Position numbers and translations under genes: made by a program. 64,000 nucleotides of DNA from positions 1-64,000 of the forward strand of contig CAJVPJ010000026.1 of NCBI GenBank assembly GCA_910592205.1. Direction: 5' to 3'. This document shows positions 13,742-26,635 of this stretch, in pieces. How positions within the stretch are numbered: position 1 is the stretch's first letter; every line of letters starts with the position of its first letter. This stretch comes from Paraglomus occultum. Taxonomy: Eukaryota; Glomeromycota; Glomeromycetes; Paraglomerales; Paraglomeraceae. The notes beneath the pieces were generated by a model that saw only the letters and a program-made list of their open reading frames with translations, ran no database searches and was not told the origin of the DNA.

Positions 13742-13747
13742 AATAAA
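13742..13747 (+). terminator. Probable polyadenylation signal of the Smr gene
   Basis: A canonical AATAAA lies 124 bases after the stop codon, just beyond the G-rich tract. Confidence 0.5.
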
Positions 13748-16710
13748 TTATTGTATGCCTAAAGAGATGCATTCGTTGTAACATATCCTCTACTTGGTTT
13801 CCGTTTTGCGTAGTACGTTATTAAAGCGCTATTTTTAATGAAGCGCTCTATGGTATATTGATAATATGAAAGGATTGTTTGTTATTGATATTAACAATCC
13901 AATCGTCAAAACTCGTCATCATATAACTGGAAAGCTACAACGTGGAATATGGTTATTATTGATTATTCGGATGATAGCACGTGGCTTTTATTAAGTACAG
14001 GGCGTAGGTTTTCGCTAAATGCCGAGTTTTTGTTCTACCGGTGATAACCTTATCTTTAATTCATTATAATTACCTATTATCGTATCTACCGTCAGTTATT
14101 GTTACACCTGTCGGTGGACGAATACGGGCGAGTGCCGTTCTCCATACTTGCGAGTATCCGTCGTCTTTAAAGGAGCACGACAGATTGTTAATTAAAAAAA
14201 GATGCTCTGTAAATATACTTGTTAAAGTCCACAAAGTCGAATGTAAATGAATTTGAATGGTTACTTTTTCTTTTCTTTTCTTCTTCTTTTTCTTTCTTAT
14301 TATGTTATCCGGCATGTGCCCTTTAAGAAAATAATCCACCACAGTTTGCGCACAGTTTTCAAAAATACAACAGACTTTTTACTTGTTCGTTATCAAGCTG
14401 TGGCACATATGGTTGCTATCCTATCCTTGAATGACCTGTTGTAAGACTTTATTTTCCGAATAATTTGTTGTTTCTTTTTCTTTCTAGCAGGTTGATCGTA
14501 TTACAGAAATCTGTTTGGTCCGGTGCTATATGATGTCATATTTCGTAGAACATGTGGTGATCGTTCGTAACGAAAAGAGTTATCTTGTTGTATATCGAAA
14601 GTCTTTTATTAATTTTGGTAAAACCACTATTCAAACTGCTTATTACTTGGTAACAAGGCTTTAGCGATTACAATATTTGCATGTCGATTTACGGCTATCA
14701 TTTGCACTACCAAGTACATGTCTTTGGTCTATGTCATGGTCATTGACTGCATTGCTGCATATTTTTGTAATTAGAAAGAATAAGAAAAAACCACACCGTT
14801 TCGTAAACAACGTTTGCATCTCCGAATTATGTTGATATGACCTTATTTTTTGATCGGTCATTTTGTGTCACCTAAATTGTAGTACAAATCTTTGCGAAAG
14901 CTTGCATGGCACATTAAATCATAACTCTCAACCCGAACGTCCTGCGAACGAGAAACAATCGAGTGGATGGTGACAAATAATAACTTGTTGACAGGTGAGA
15001 ACAGACATAAACTTCAATTCTTATCATGCCCGAAGCCAAATCGCATTGAATTCATTGATTGTTACCCCTTTTAAAACGCTAGCCGAGGAAGATAAGTTTT
15101 TTCAGATGTTCAGAATTCATGAAAACCGGGAAATTTTGAGTTTGTCAGCAAATTCTCACCTATTTTTATCTTTGTGCATTACACCAGAAATTTTCTGCAG
15201 CCACAGAATATTGTTGTGTAACTATTGCCACATTATTAATCCTATCAAACCAATTAGACGTGCCACTATTTGTGGCTCGTAGAAACACAAATTTTATTGT
15301 TTGTTACCATAAGATGAACGAAAATAATTTTGGTACAATTTGTACGACGTAAAATTGAGGCACAAACAATTGAAAATTCTTACTAATCATCAACGCGTTC
15401 ACTGTCGACGAGCGAGCCCAAAACCTGTTCTTTTTTTTATTTCACATGTACGCATTTACATTGATTGCCTTTAATAGATACGCTCTGGTATGCGTTACGT
15501 TGGCAGGCATATCGCATAACTTAAACGACGTTGCCGTGTTGCAACAAGTGAACCAATGCAGAATGTTGTAACCAAGATGGAAATCAAACATCGGAGATTA
15601 ACATGGTAATGTCATGGTATCATCTAGCATATTAACTGGAATGTGCGTTTTGGGAAATCAAGGAATACACAGTACAAGGAGGTGGGCAATAATATGAGAA
15701 CAATTGAATTGTAAAAATTAGGAAGACAATATTACAACGGGAGAATTTTACGAATAAATCAGGGATAACGTGTTACTGTATTAATTAAATGCAGGCATAA
15801 AGTTAACTTGTATAAGCATGATAATATAACAATTACGGTTGTTTTTTTACTTATTCAATGACTAATTTGATATACGATAGAATATATTCAAAACTTTATT
15901 GCGCTTTGTTCGGTCATGTAATTCCAAACGATTTTAAAATGTTGTTGCATAAACAATTTTGATTTCCCAATATACCCCGATACTAATTCATACAGACCAG
16001 CCTTGTCCACGGCGGGTAAACGATTTTCATCGTTTATTTTGTGCGCGGAGATGGTCTGTGTCACGTTGTTTAAAATGCACATCTGTTATGTTGTACACAT
16101 GTGGCGAATTTACTACATACGACCGAGACTGCTTTTTGTGCATCACTAATTTGTAAGCAAGCCATCGAGGTCAGTGGCGAGTGCTAACTAAACGTTTTAT
16201 AGTAAGAGTGATATATTGAACACTCACCGAGTGTTTACTGACAATAAAAAACGAGATCAGAAGGTACTCTAGTATGCATATCTCAAGTTATGCCGGTAAT
16301 TCTGGCACTCGCTCGAGTGTAATCATTACGGAATTATGCTGTCTTGGGTCTCATGACGGTTTGGCAAGTTTACATGTTTTGCTATTATGTTTGAAAGTAA
16401 TAATCGAGCCAATGTTAAGAAAAACCGGGTTTCTGACGAAATAACATGTTTATTTACAATTTTTAATTCAAGTTTTTTTAACATTCTTTATTCAGCTCCA
16501 GAAGCGTACTCTAAATTATTTATACTGCATATTTGGTGTAACAGAATTTCTGAGATATAAACACAGCGAATTTCTCGAACCTACACAACACAAGTCGAGT
16601 ACTAAAATCAGTGAACAATTGTCTGATAGCAATTACAGAAAAATACCAGCAATTAATTACACCCGTGCATAATAAATACGTCCAGTACATTTTCAGCTTA
16701 GACGAACAAC
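13748..16710. other. Intergenic, no gene seen
   Basis: About 3 kb of AT-rich DNA. An open frame at 14995-15282 (+) starts with GTG and has no recognisable content. A 64-codon ATG frame at 15888-16082 (-) could be a small gene but has no supporting feature. The last 200 bases form the promoter of the HMG-box gene. Confidence 0.55.
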
Positions 16711-17223
16711 ATGTCAACAAATACCTTTTCCTCAACTGCCCAGGCAACTTCTACTTCTCCTCGACCTTTTATTTTCATAGACAGCAGTGACCCAATACAT
16801 CCAAATCAAGTTATTAAACATACAGAGTCAACTCCAATTATTAAACTCCCGTTCCCTCCACTCATCGATCCTCACGATATAATAATGAAGAAATCACGCG
16901 GCCAAACTACCCCAACTAAACCACCAAACGCATTTATCATATACCGGCGTAAATTTGTGGAAACCGCTCACTCGATCGGATATAAAATTCCAATGACTGT
17001 CGTATCTACAATGGCATCGCAGAGTTGGGATCTCGAACCAGCGAACGTAAAGAACGAATACAAGAGAATTGCCAAAGAAGCAAAGGATTTATACTACAAA
17101 CTGTATCCGAAAGCCACTCCTGCCAAAGCACCAAAAAGATGGAGAGCCTTTCTCAAAGGTGAAGAAAAACTTGGAAAAAGTGGTCAAAATAATAGCATCG
17201 ATACCAATTCCAACAACAACTCC

Positions 17224-17257
<34 letters not shown>

Positions 17258-17745
17258 GCTGTGGTAACAATATTGCCAACCCCTACAATCATATGGTGCA
17301 TGTAAACCTTTCTCTACCACCATCTCCCTCTACAACTCCTATTGCTACTCCATTGCCCTCTACCGATTTTTCTTCAATCAATATTTCTCCCGACACACTT
17401 TCCGAGTCGAGCTTTAACTATCCTCCAAACTCTCAATTCGACATCTTTGGTCTTTCATGTATCCCGGCATATCCTGGTCTTTCGACAGCACCCGATTCTA
17501 TCGACAATATTGGGATCTCGCCGGTTACAAGCTTTATGTCTCCTGACGAAACTCCGGATTTGTATGTTCCGGATATAATCGATAATACGACCTATACTAA
17601 TCTGCTTGACTGCGAAAATGTCAACTTGGGGTGCGAAGATGTAGGAGATACAATGCAATTGTTATTGTTTTTAGATGAAATGTTACCTATACAAGTTACA
17701 AGCCAGGATGGCTATGAGCGAGAAGTTGGTGGAGTGTATTTTTGA
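16711..17745 (+). CDS. MATA-type HMG-box transcription factor
   Basis: Intronless, 344 aa. The HMG box covers residues ~69-134: KPPNAFIIYRRKF opens helix 1, MTVVSTMASQSWDLEP the second helix, and KNEYKRIAKEAKDLYYKLYP the third. This is the sequence-specific MATA_HMG class known from fungal mating-type loci and from the large HMG families of arbuscular mycorrhizal fungi. A run of about 16 Asn around residues 166-190 (AAC repeat, 17212-17256) follows the box, then a Ser/Pro/Thr-rich tail that may be an activation region. The ATG at 16711 is the first in frame and gives a normal N-terminus. The box indicates DNA bending and binding in the nucleus. Whether it has a mating role is unknown; the neighbours here are not typical MAT or sex-locus genes (no helicase, TPT or RNA-helicase pair). 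Confidence 0.9.
17212..17256 (+). repeat. AAC microsatellite (polyasparagine) in the HMG gene
   Basis: A near-perfect AAC run encodes an Asn tract downstream of the HMG box; it is expected to be length-variable. Confidence 0.9.
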
Positions 17746-20278
17746 GTTTTTATCCAAAAAAAGAAAGAAAGAGAGAAAAAAAGAGAGAGAAAAAAAGAGA
17801 GAGAAAAAACGATATGGTGGAGAAAGAGAGAGAGAGAGAGAGAGAAAACGCTACTATATTATTGTGTATGTACATATATATACGTCACTTGCATCGATTA
17901 TACTGTCTGTTACTGTCTATAATGTCTATATTATTTACATATATATAATTAAGATTATCAGTAAATATCTTGAATGTAAACCTGGCTGTGCCGGTTTTAA
18001 GCATCCCTCGTCATATTAAAAATTAAACAAGATTTGTTCACATAATCATTTCCTCCGATTGTACCGTTTATGATTATGTGGCCCAACAAGAAATCGTGGG
18101 CATATGTATAGTAAAGATAAAGTAAAATAAACCGAGCAACCTAATAGATTAATAAATACAGAAATAGATAATTTAAGGTAAATTATAAGCGCAATTAGAA
18201 TATTTACGAACAGTAAAATAAAGAGTATGAACATGACGTTATAGGAAATAAAAAGATGAAATTAAGTCAATTTTTGAGAGATTTATCGATTTGTCGCACG
18301 CAAAGTATTAATTGTTTCCTCATCTAGGAAATTAGCCGTATACGTATCGATACTATGAATTTGCATATAATCTTAATCTAAATGGTATAAGAGATTTCAC
18401 GGTCCACCCAGGAGCTTTGTGAACAGTTTTGAAATTCGGAATGTTTTCTTTGAACAAATTTGTTTCAGTGGTTGAAGGGTCAATATAGTCGTCTGTGGTA
18501 TAATGAAAACGGCCTCCTCTCAACTACGCCCTTACTGCACAGCAACCGCTTTGCGGTCTAATTGGTTCATCAGCCACACTTACTAATATAATTCTTGGCT
18601 GTTACACCATGCGTTGGGATGTACTTTTACCCATATATCCCACATGACCATGCTATTAAAGGCAATTGCGGTGACTCAGGTAACGAGATTCACGCAAAGT
18701 GTGTTAATTCTAGATTATTTATAAATAGAAATTTCTGGTTTGTGTCAGTAATTAAAAAAAAGAAAAGATAAGCAGTTAATAAATCCACTTTTGTCAAGAC
18801 AAAAAAGAAGTAAGAAATTTGGGTTGTCCCGTGTCTAATAAACACGATTATCGACACTACTATTAATGTAAAATCGAATGACAAATCTGCATTAAATATT
18901 TCGGTATTAACTATGAGGCTTGGTTGACATAGTTTCGAACTTTCTTTGCTGATATTCACGTTCTAATTGTTGACGCTTGTGTTGAGTAAAAGTTTAACAA
19001 ACCGTTGATAAAGTTGCAAGGTTTTTTTTTTCTTTCTATCACGACATGGTCTTTATTCAACAAAGAATTGTATAATTACGAGTTTTGCGAACCCCAATTT
19101 GCTAATGAAACGATACTCAAGGCTGAAATCAATTTCTCGACAAGGGGTTAAAATAAAAGCTTGTTGTAGGCAAAAAGGCAGTTTCGTTTTATCAATGAAA
19201 AATGAACAGTGTAAATCGTAGGATGAAAAAGTAGTAACTATTCAACAATGTCATGACAGTCGCTCCGATTTCAAATTTATGCACGAAAGACATCCCCATA
19301 CATACTAACCATTAAACTGGTTTTTCTCGTTCCAGAACTTTAATTTACAACGATGTTAGAGCTTCCTATGAAATACCAAGGTAAGAAACTGCCCCTTGCG
19401 TTTTATAATTTCAAGTGATACGTAGATATGAACAATGGTCGCAATATAACCCATAATTCTAATCGTAACCAATGAGATTTACCCATCAGTTTGTCCTCCC
19501 CAACACGTTTTTAATAAATGGTAATTAGAAATTTGGACATAATATCCGAACAGAACATTGGAATAATATTAATGGGCTTTTCCCCCAACAGAGCGCGTGT
19601 CTCTTTTCCATTACTGTTAAGCGTTAATAGTCCACTCTAAATAAAGAAAAAAGGTCACAAATGGACTTGGTAATCTTTGACGGAAACATCCGAAGTAACT
19701 ACTGCTACATGGGTTATGCGATGACTAAAATTAAATCGAAATCCATATCTACTACTAGACCATAAAAATTACTTTGATATTTGAGGAACGACGAAAAGTT
19801 AAGGTTGCAGCTAAATTCCGAGCTGCAATCTACAAGTAATCCTTTTAAAAATATCGTCTGCTTTTATACCTATAACTGACATGTTTTTCTTTAATTCAGT
19901 CTCGACCAGCAGTAATCAAAACCCCTCAATATTATAATTACTATTATTATATGGTTTGAACAATGCTAATATTGTTACAAGAAGCAACACCTTAAAAAAC
20001 GTAGCTTTAGTCACCAATAATAGGCGGTAGACTTGCACAGTTCGTATCTATGAAATTACATCATTTACTTACATTACAGATATTTTGAGTTTTCGAGGTC
20101 TTTATTTACCAATATTTTGATGTGTTTGCTTTTTTCTAGAGGCAGCCATTTAATCGATTTGGAGAAAAAACAATGAACCCATCATGCATACCATACCCAA
20201 TTCCATTTAGGGTATGATCACATGTTCCTCAAACATATACTCTCCGGCTTCTCCACGACTGCGTAGTAATTGTAAATT
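17746..20278. other. Intergenic with GA-rich tract
   Basis: The HMG gene is followed by a purine tract (17757-17850) made of GAAA/GA units ending in a (GA)n run. The rest, about 2.4 kb, shows no gene. The last few hundred bases should hold the FIG4 promoter. Confidence 0.6.
17757..17850. repeat. GA-rich microsatellite
   Basis: About 95 bp of almost pure purine, AAAGAGAG units then (GA)n, in the 3' flank of the HMG gene. Confidence 0.85.
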
Positions 20279-23200
20279 ATGCCAGAACCTAATAATCCTC
20301 GCTACTCGGTCGCAACAACTCAGTCACGCCCTGAGCTTCTTGGGTTACAGACGCCCATGAAATTTCCGTCGCCTCGCTTGTCTGCTCCGCCTGCCATGGG
20401 GAATTTTGACTTTGAAGAAGCCAACAAGTCAGAGCGACTTGTTCTTAGCAAATTCATTCTTTACGAAACGAAAGCGGTAGGCATACCCAACTATCGAAAA
20501 CCTGCTATTTACACAATACCACGCTAGACTACTGTTCAACATCTAACACGATATTTTCATATAATTTGGTTAGTACTATTACATGGTGGGATGCAATCAA
20601 ACAGACACGCGTTTTCGAATATTAAAGATTGATCGCACCTCGGTTTCCGAACTCAACGTTATAGAAGATGATGCGATATACTCTAAACAAGAGATTAATG
20701 ACATTTTATCCGGTCTCGGAGAAGGAAATAGAGTCACCGGAGGTCTGAATAAGGTATTGGAGGCGTATGGAATAGTAGGTATGTCGTCTGCAATCGTTCA
20801 GGCGGTCATTCGTTTATCAAGAACGTTTGTTAACCTATTGATCAAATGGGGGGTTAGGATTTATCAGGTTTACGGAAGGTTTTTATATGTCTTTAATAAT
20901 GAAAAGAAGTCCGGCAGCCTTGATCGGTGGTCATTATATATATAATATTGACGAAACAAAGCTGTTGAGCATAAATTCTCAGAGTAAACCCGAAAAGAAT
21001 AGCGAAGAGCAAAGGTAAATATATGTGCCTTGTCGTGTTGTGCTTTATTCTATTTCATAATAACAGTAGGTTGGTCCATTCCTAACAAACAACTGAATCA
21101 CAATCATTTTTCAGGTACATTTCTACATTTCAGAACGTAGATCTCGCCAAGAACTTTTATTTTAGCTATACGTACGACATTACTCATACGCTGCAGCATA
21201 ACATGACTCGTCCTCCGAATCGTCGTAACTTTTCATACAACGAAATGTTCGTATGGAATCATTATCTGCTCGAGACTGGATTCAGAAGCTTAAAAAACCA
21301 ATCTGATTGGATATTACCCGTAATCTATGGCTTTGTAACGCAATCGAGTAAGTAGAGCAAAGATGAGAATAAGTTGTTGAGACGATGCATACACTCTGAC
21401 ACATTTACGTGACTCTAGAGATCTCGGTTTATGGGCGTAACATTTTTTTAACCCTCATCGCGAGACGGTCTCGTTACTTTGCTGGTGCCCGATTTCGCAA
21501 GAGAGGAACGAATGATCAGGTGAGCTATGAAAACGCTGTGCTTATGCAATTAGTATAGCCCCCCCCCCCCAACTCATTCCCGTGGTTTTCATTTGCCCGA
21601 TAAGGGTTACGTTGCAAACGACGTCGAAAGTGAGCAAATCGTGGCAGAGATGTCGACAACTTCATTCCATTTTTCTGGAAACAAGCTGTTTGATAATCCA
21701 AATTATTCTTCCTATGTCCAACATCGTGGATCAATACCGCTTTTTTGGTCGCAAGATTTAGCGAATATGGTTCCAAAGCCGCCAATATCAAGTACGTGTG
21801 AATTTTCTATATGCTAAACAAACATGCGAGATAATATTGACCAATGAGAAACATTATTTTCAAACTAGTCAATTTCCGAGATCCATTCTTCTCGGCTGCC
21901 GCATTACATTTTGACAATATGTTTAAAAGATACGGTGCACCTATAATAGTGTTGAATCTAATCAAGGTAAATGCTCAGCGTCAAGTTGGCGGTAGGTTTT
22001 CAATAAAACTAAAATCTTTGTCTACATTCCTATTGACAGATGAAGGAAAAGAACCCGCGCGAATCAATCCTAGGTGATGAATTCGCTGCGACAATCGAAT
22101 ATCTGAACCAATTTCTGCCTCCTAACTGTCTCAAATATGTTGCGTGGGACATGTCTAAAGCCAAAAAGAGGTTGGTCAGATTTTGCAGACTATTTATAAA
22201 TTAACGTATTGATTTGAGAAATCCTGACTATATCATTTATTTCAATAGCGATGTAGATGTAATCGGTACCATGGAAAAGTTTAGCGAAGAATTTATTGCT
22301 GAAACTGGATTCTTTCACAGTGGTCCAGAGCCGTCTATAAATGTGTTGAGAAGAGAAGAGAAGTAAGTAAAGTGTCATACCAATGAATTAACAATCAAGC
22401 TCAGTAATATAATATAATAAGACTGTTGTATATATGCATATCATAGAGAGGGCAAGCCGCAAAGCCGTCGTCGTTCTTTCCGGCAGAATGGTGTAATTCG
22501 CACAAATTGTATTGACTGTCTTGATCGCACGAATGCAGCCCAGCTTATCATTGGCAAATGTGCCTTGGCGCATCAGGTAATATAATCATATACCCTACCC
22601 AAATGTGTATTCATACATGATATTTTAATATTAACTTGTTCCAAACTTTATATTTTCGTCTCATTTAAGCTTTATGCACTCGGCATAATTGACACACCGT
22701 CTATTCCATATGACTCTGATGTAGTCAATATGTTGACAGAGATGTATCATGTACAGGGAGACACTATAGCTTTGCAGTATGGCGGATCAAACTTAGTGAG
22801 TACTATGGATGCATACCGGAAAATCAATGCTTGGTCAAACCAATCGAGGGACGTTATTGAAAGTATAAAAAGATATTATAATAACGCTTTTACTGGTAAG
22901 TACAGTTTATGTTAGGAAGCTATCCTTTTTTTTGTTTGTGGAATAATTCTCTTGGTTAAAAGACACAAATACTCAATTTATCAACATATATGTAGTTTTT
23001 TCTGCAACTAATAATTTATCTTTATTACATTAAGATGCTGAGAAACAAGACGCTATAAATGTCTTCTTGGGTAATTTCGTTCCGCAGAAAGGCAAGCCGT
23101 CTCTGTGGGAACTTGAAAGTGACTTTACGTTGCACTTTGAAGATCCCAGGTTTAGGAGACCAAGAAGAAGGTAATGCAAAATTCTAATATGTACAGCCAC

Positions 23201-24257
23201 TCTTTTTCCTAATTCGACCAACATGCTCAAGCGATGTTATTTTAGTTATATTAATTGGTGGACAAAAGACGCTCTCGTACTCAATGAAGGCAAAGAAGAC
23301 AGCTTGTCGCAACAGGAAATGATTCCGCGTAGAGCCCCTCAATACGAAGATGAAAATGATCCATATACTGGATATTGGATCGAACACTACAGACCGAGCG
23401 AACTCACGTCGTTTTCTAAACTTTTCGCGTACAATATTAATAGCACGGCTCCAATCAAGTATGTAATCAATTTCCGTATGCTCTTTCATAGACGATCTAT
23501 TTGTATGTTAATTCATCCTTTTGAATAGAGTACCAAACGAAAATTACGATTACAGTCCATTCACGGTAAGACAAGCACAGCAAAACAGGCTGATCATCCG
23601 TGGGGTAAGGAATTGGTTCGCTGTGCCTACTACGCCAACACAAGAGCAAGCATCGTACGAGCAAGACAAGGAGAAAGAGAGAACGAAGAAGGAAAAAGAT
23701 GTTCCAGTATACGATTCGATGGTAACCAAAAGCCTTAATCCGAACGTATCAGCGACTGAGGAAAAAGAGTATAAGCGGTAAAGCAATATCCAACCCGGCT
23801 AATCTAATCTTTCTCCCGTGTTTTGGTTTTTTGTAAATACTAACGAGCAAAATGTTGCCATTTCAGCTACATTAAGCAATTTCGGAATGTTGCATTAGCA
23901 TCAACACCAACTGGAAATGATGATCCCTCTCTTACCAACCATTCGGATTACCATAATTATTTCAACTATGCACATATTGCGGATGGTGTCGATCCAACTA
24001 GAGATTTGCATGTTCATTCGTACGATCACCAAGTTTACAATACACACAAAGAACTGCCAACAAAGGTGGCGGTCATGCAAACAGTTGGTAATCAGTATCA
24101 CAGCAATAGCGCAACAAAGAATAGGTATAAAGATTATGAGAATTGGATAAAGACAGGCAGACTCGGCGCTAATGGGAAAGGAAGAAATCGTGGCGATAGC
24201 ACGAGTAGGAAAGGCAGTCATCGGGATAAAATCAAGAATCTTAACAAGGATATTTAA
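20279..24257 (+). CDS. FIG4: FIG4-type Sac-domain phosphoinositide phosphatase
   Basis: Fifteen exons: 20279-20476, 20574-20778, 20858-21014, 21115-21347, 21419-21519, 21605-21791, 21869-21966, 22040-22170, 22249-22362, 22447-22576, 22670-22895, 23035-23170, 23246-23458, 23529-23777, 23867-24257 (922 aa). The Sac domain runs from KFILYETKA at ~58 to ~590; the active-site CX5R lies at C496-R502 (CIDCLDRT, genomic 22508-22528). Features such as [11 protein letters not shown] and the C-terminal region with [12 protein letters not shown] match FIG4, which removes the 5-phosphate of PI(3,5)P2 and works with the Fab1/Vac14 complex on the vacuole membrane. One donor (22171) is GTTGGT, the rest ordinary. 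Oddity: residues 1-52 closely resemble the start of the convergent SSH4-like gene at 26635 and look like an added N-terminus. Confidence 0.95.
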
Positions 24258-24957
24258 TAAGTAGAGAATCGAAATCATATAATTTATTGTAATTATTTTT
24301 AGAGGCGGGCTCGCTTATATATGACCAGCTTTGTTGGACAGTCAAAAGCGATGCAATTTAGAACAATTGTAAATGTATTATTACTGTAAATTGGGGAATA
24401 AACTTGAAAGTGCATAATCCTTTTTCTTTTCGCTTGTACGCGTTTGCTAACTTTCGGTTCAGTGCGATTCATTGTGCCGCGTTCACAAAGACATAACAAA
24501 GCAGAGTACAAAAACCTTATCAAAATTGTCAATACATAAACATTCGGTAGATACCATGACTTTGCAATTCGTGAGACGATTAATAATGAGACAAGTACGT
24601 TTGAGTAAATTAAGGGGTCATAAATAATGTTGTATTTTATAAATCGATATTCGCCATAGCGGTAAAATAATAATAATATAATAACTATATACACATACAC
24701 CATGGAGGAGATGAATGACACTTAATATTAACGCTACAACAAATGATATATCAAAAAGAAATCATATTGTTCAAAGCTAGTCAACACGTTCGAGTCTGAC
24801 ATTTGTGTAAGAAAATTCTAATGAATAGTTTTCCATGGGCAAATAACATAATTGACAGAATTATTGAATCATCGAATACTTGTAATAATGTTTCTTGATA
24901 ATTTTCCTCGTATTGCCTATTCAATGATCACAAGACCGTTACCATATAACGCATTTA
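24258..24957. other. Convergent intergenic between FIG4 and the SSH4-like gene
   Basis: Holds the facing 3' UTRs. A hydrophobic open frame on the minus strand (24299-24721) lacks a good start and family match and is probably a by-product of AT-rich sequence. Confidence 0.6.
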
Positions 24958-26635
24958 CTACGGATCTTCTGCTAATAAATATGTGTCTGACGAAACACTG
25001 TTCCTTCGTGAGTCGTTTTGATCTTCTGTCTGTGGATAAGGCTGTGGTGTATCTGGAGCGGTGGACCGTGCAGGGAATTGATCTACGGAAGAGTAAGATG
25101 GAGGAGGAAGGTGAATGTCTGCCAAGGAAATATCCAACGCAGCCTCTGAAAGCAGATCGTTGGAACGTCCAATGTCGACATTCGTATTTACAATACGAGA
25201 AATATTTATGGATGGACAACTTCTTGAACTTGATGCCACTAGAATCGAGTCTCTTTCAGATCCATAAGCAGGCGGTGGAGCAAGTGTTCCCAACGTTGGC
25301 GCAAGACCCCACTTTTTTACATTCGCTTCAATAAACACAAAGCCCAATTGTCCAAAATTGACATGCACACAGCAGGGGCCGTTTGCACCGACAGTCGGAA
25401 ACAGATTCATCTTCATTCCCGTAAATGCGTCATCCAGTTTTTTACCATTACGTGTGAAAAAAATGGTGCCCGTCCTCGGGCGATACCCGACACCAACTAC
25501 GTCTCCCTGATGAAACTGTGGACCGTAAGCTTTTCCATTGAATGGCGAGTTGAAGAACTTGAAACCGCTATCCGAGAAGTATGCAATAGATTGTCTATTC
25601 CAGCCTGATTGGGGAAATGGTAGAAGAGAGAGAGGACATAAATAGGATAGCGAGTCAATATCAAAGCTCGTACCCGCTTGAAACAAAACATGTCGAACGC
25701 CCATAAGACCTAACAATTCCGATTACCAATACCAATTCTCATTTCTCTCGGGAGAACTAAATCATATTCATCGTTTCGGATCATTTTCTGCGACCACTAG
25801 TCGGCAAATTCTTACCTGGAAGTCGGAAGGTTGGATAAGGTTTTGTAGCAAGGCCGACTGCTACTGTTGTAGACGGTGATTTTTCATACATCTTGGCCTC
25901 CCAATAATATATTTCTTGCTGTTTAGGCAAGGGCAAGTTTGTTTGAACGCAACATTCACCATCATAAAACGATATTTCCGTTCGGCATTCGACAAAAGAA
26001 CTTGTATTATGAAGATCAGGTTCAAATTCCCATGCCGAGACACCTTTCTCTTGAATAGAGAGGAGTTGAGTGAAAGTTATATCCGTTGGTACGCTATCAG
26101 GTGGGTAAGCTTCCTGGAATACTTTTTTAGAACGAAACAGACCGACATGGAAAAGAAAAAGGTTAAAATTTGCAAAGCCATATATACAGATGCTAAGTTT
26201 TTTTTTTAGTGAAAAAAAAAAAAAGAAAAAGACAAAGTAATCGACAGGTAACTTTTTCTTCATACCTCGAGCACGCTCGTAATTTTGACGAGCTGCTTCG
26301 TCCAAAGTCTCAACAAGACTAGCCTCCGCCTCTGCTAATTCGGGATCACTAAAGTCTGGAATACGATTCTTGTCCAAGGCAGCCAGGCGACGACGAAGGC
26401 ATCCCCAAATAATAAAACTAGCAACCAGTACAAAAAAGGCGAAAGTTCCTAGAAGCGCAATGTTCATTGCTTCTGAATCTTCAGATTTATGGCTTTCCTG
26501 AAAGTCATAATTCTCCATAACGGGTAGAAGAGACAGTCGAGGCGATGAGGAAAATCTCAGCGGTGTTTGTGGCTTGAAAGGCTCAGAGTGGGACTGGGTT
26601 ACTGCGACGGCGTATTGAACGGCTGATTCTGACAT
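24958..26635 (-). CDS. SSH4/EAR1-like SPRY membrane protein, likely Rsp5 adaptor
   Basis: Exons on the minus strand: 26635-26266, 26109-25816, 25604-24958 (436 aa); an upstream in-frame ATG at 26674 would add 13 residues. The start at 26635 is chosen because it matches the start of the FIG4 copy. A Ser/Pro-rich N-terminus (1-56) precedes one membrane segment (~57-80, FAFFVLVASFIIWG, followed by RRR). The SPRY domain spans ~145-310 (QEKGVSAWEFEPDL, IYYWEAKMYEK, GDVVGVGYRP, FTRNGK). Two PPxY motifs follow: PPAY 332-335 and PPSY 389-392. This is the layout of yeast Ssh4/Ear1, endosome/vacuole proteins that recruit the Nedd4-type ligase Rsp5 through its WW domains to sort membrane cargo. The first intron acceptor (CAGGAAG|CT) is inferred from frame and conservation; an earlier AG three bases before breaks the frame. 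Confidence 0.87.

Noticed and set aside
15888-16082. 64-codon minus-strand ATG frame
   Set aside because: It has no signal peptide, domain, splice context or promoter feature to set it apart from chance.
21561-21572. Poly-C run, also one at 10422-10434, as a possible special signal
   Set aside because: Both lie in intron polypyrimidine stretches near acceptors and are simple homopolymers.
24299-24721. 140-codon minus-strand frame downstream of FIG4
   Set aside because: It lacks a proper start and is hydrophobic in the way AT-rich random frames are; it overlaps the FIG4 3' flank.
24852-25334. 160-codon open frame on the plus strand
   Set aside because: It lies antisense to the third exon of the SSH4-like gene, whose protein clearly fits its family.
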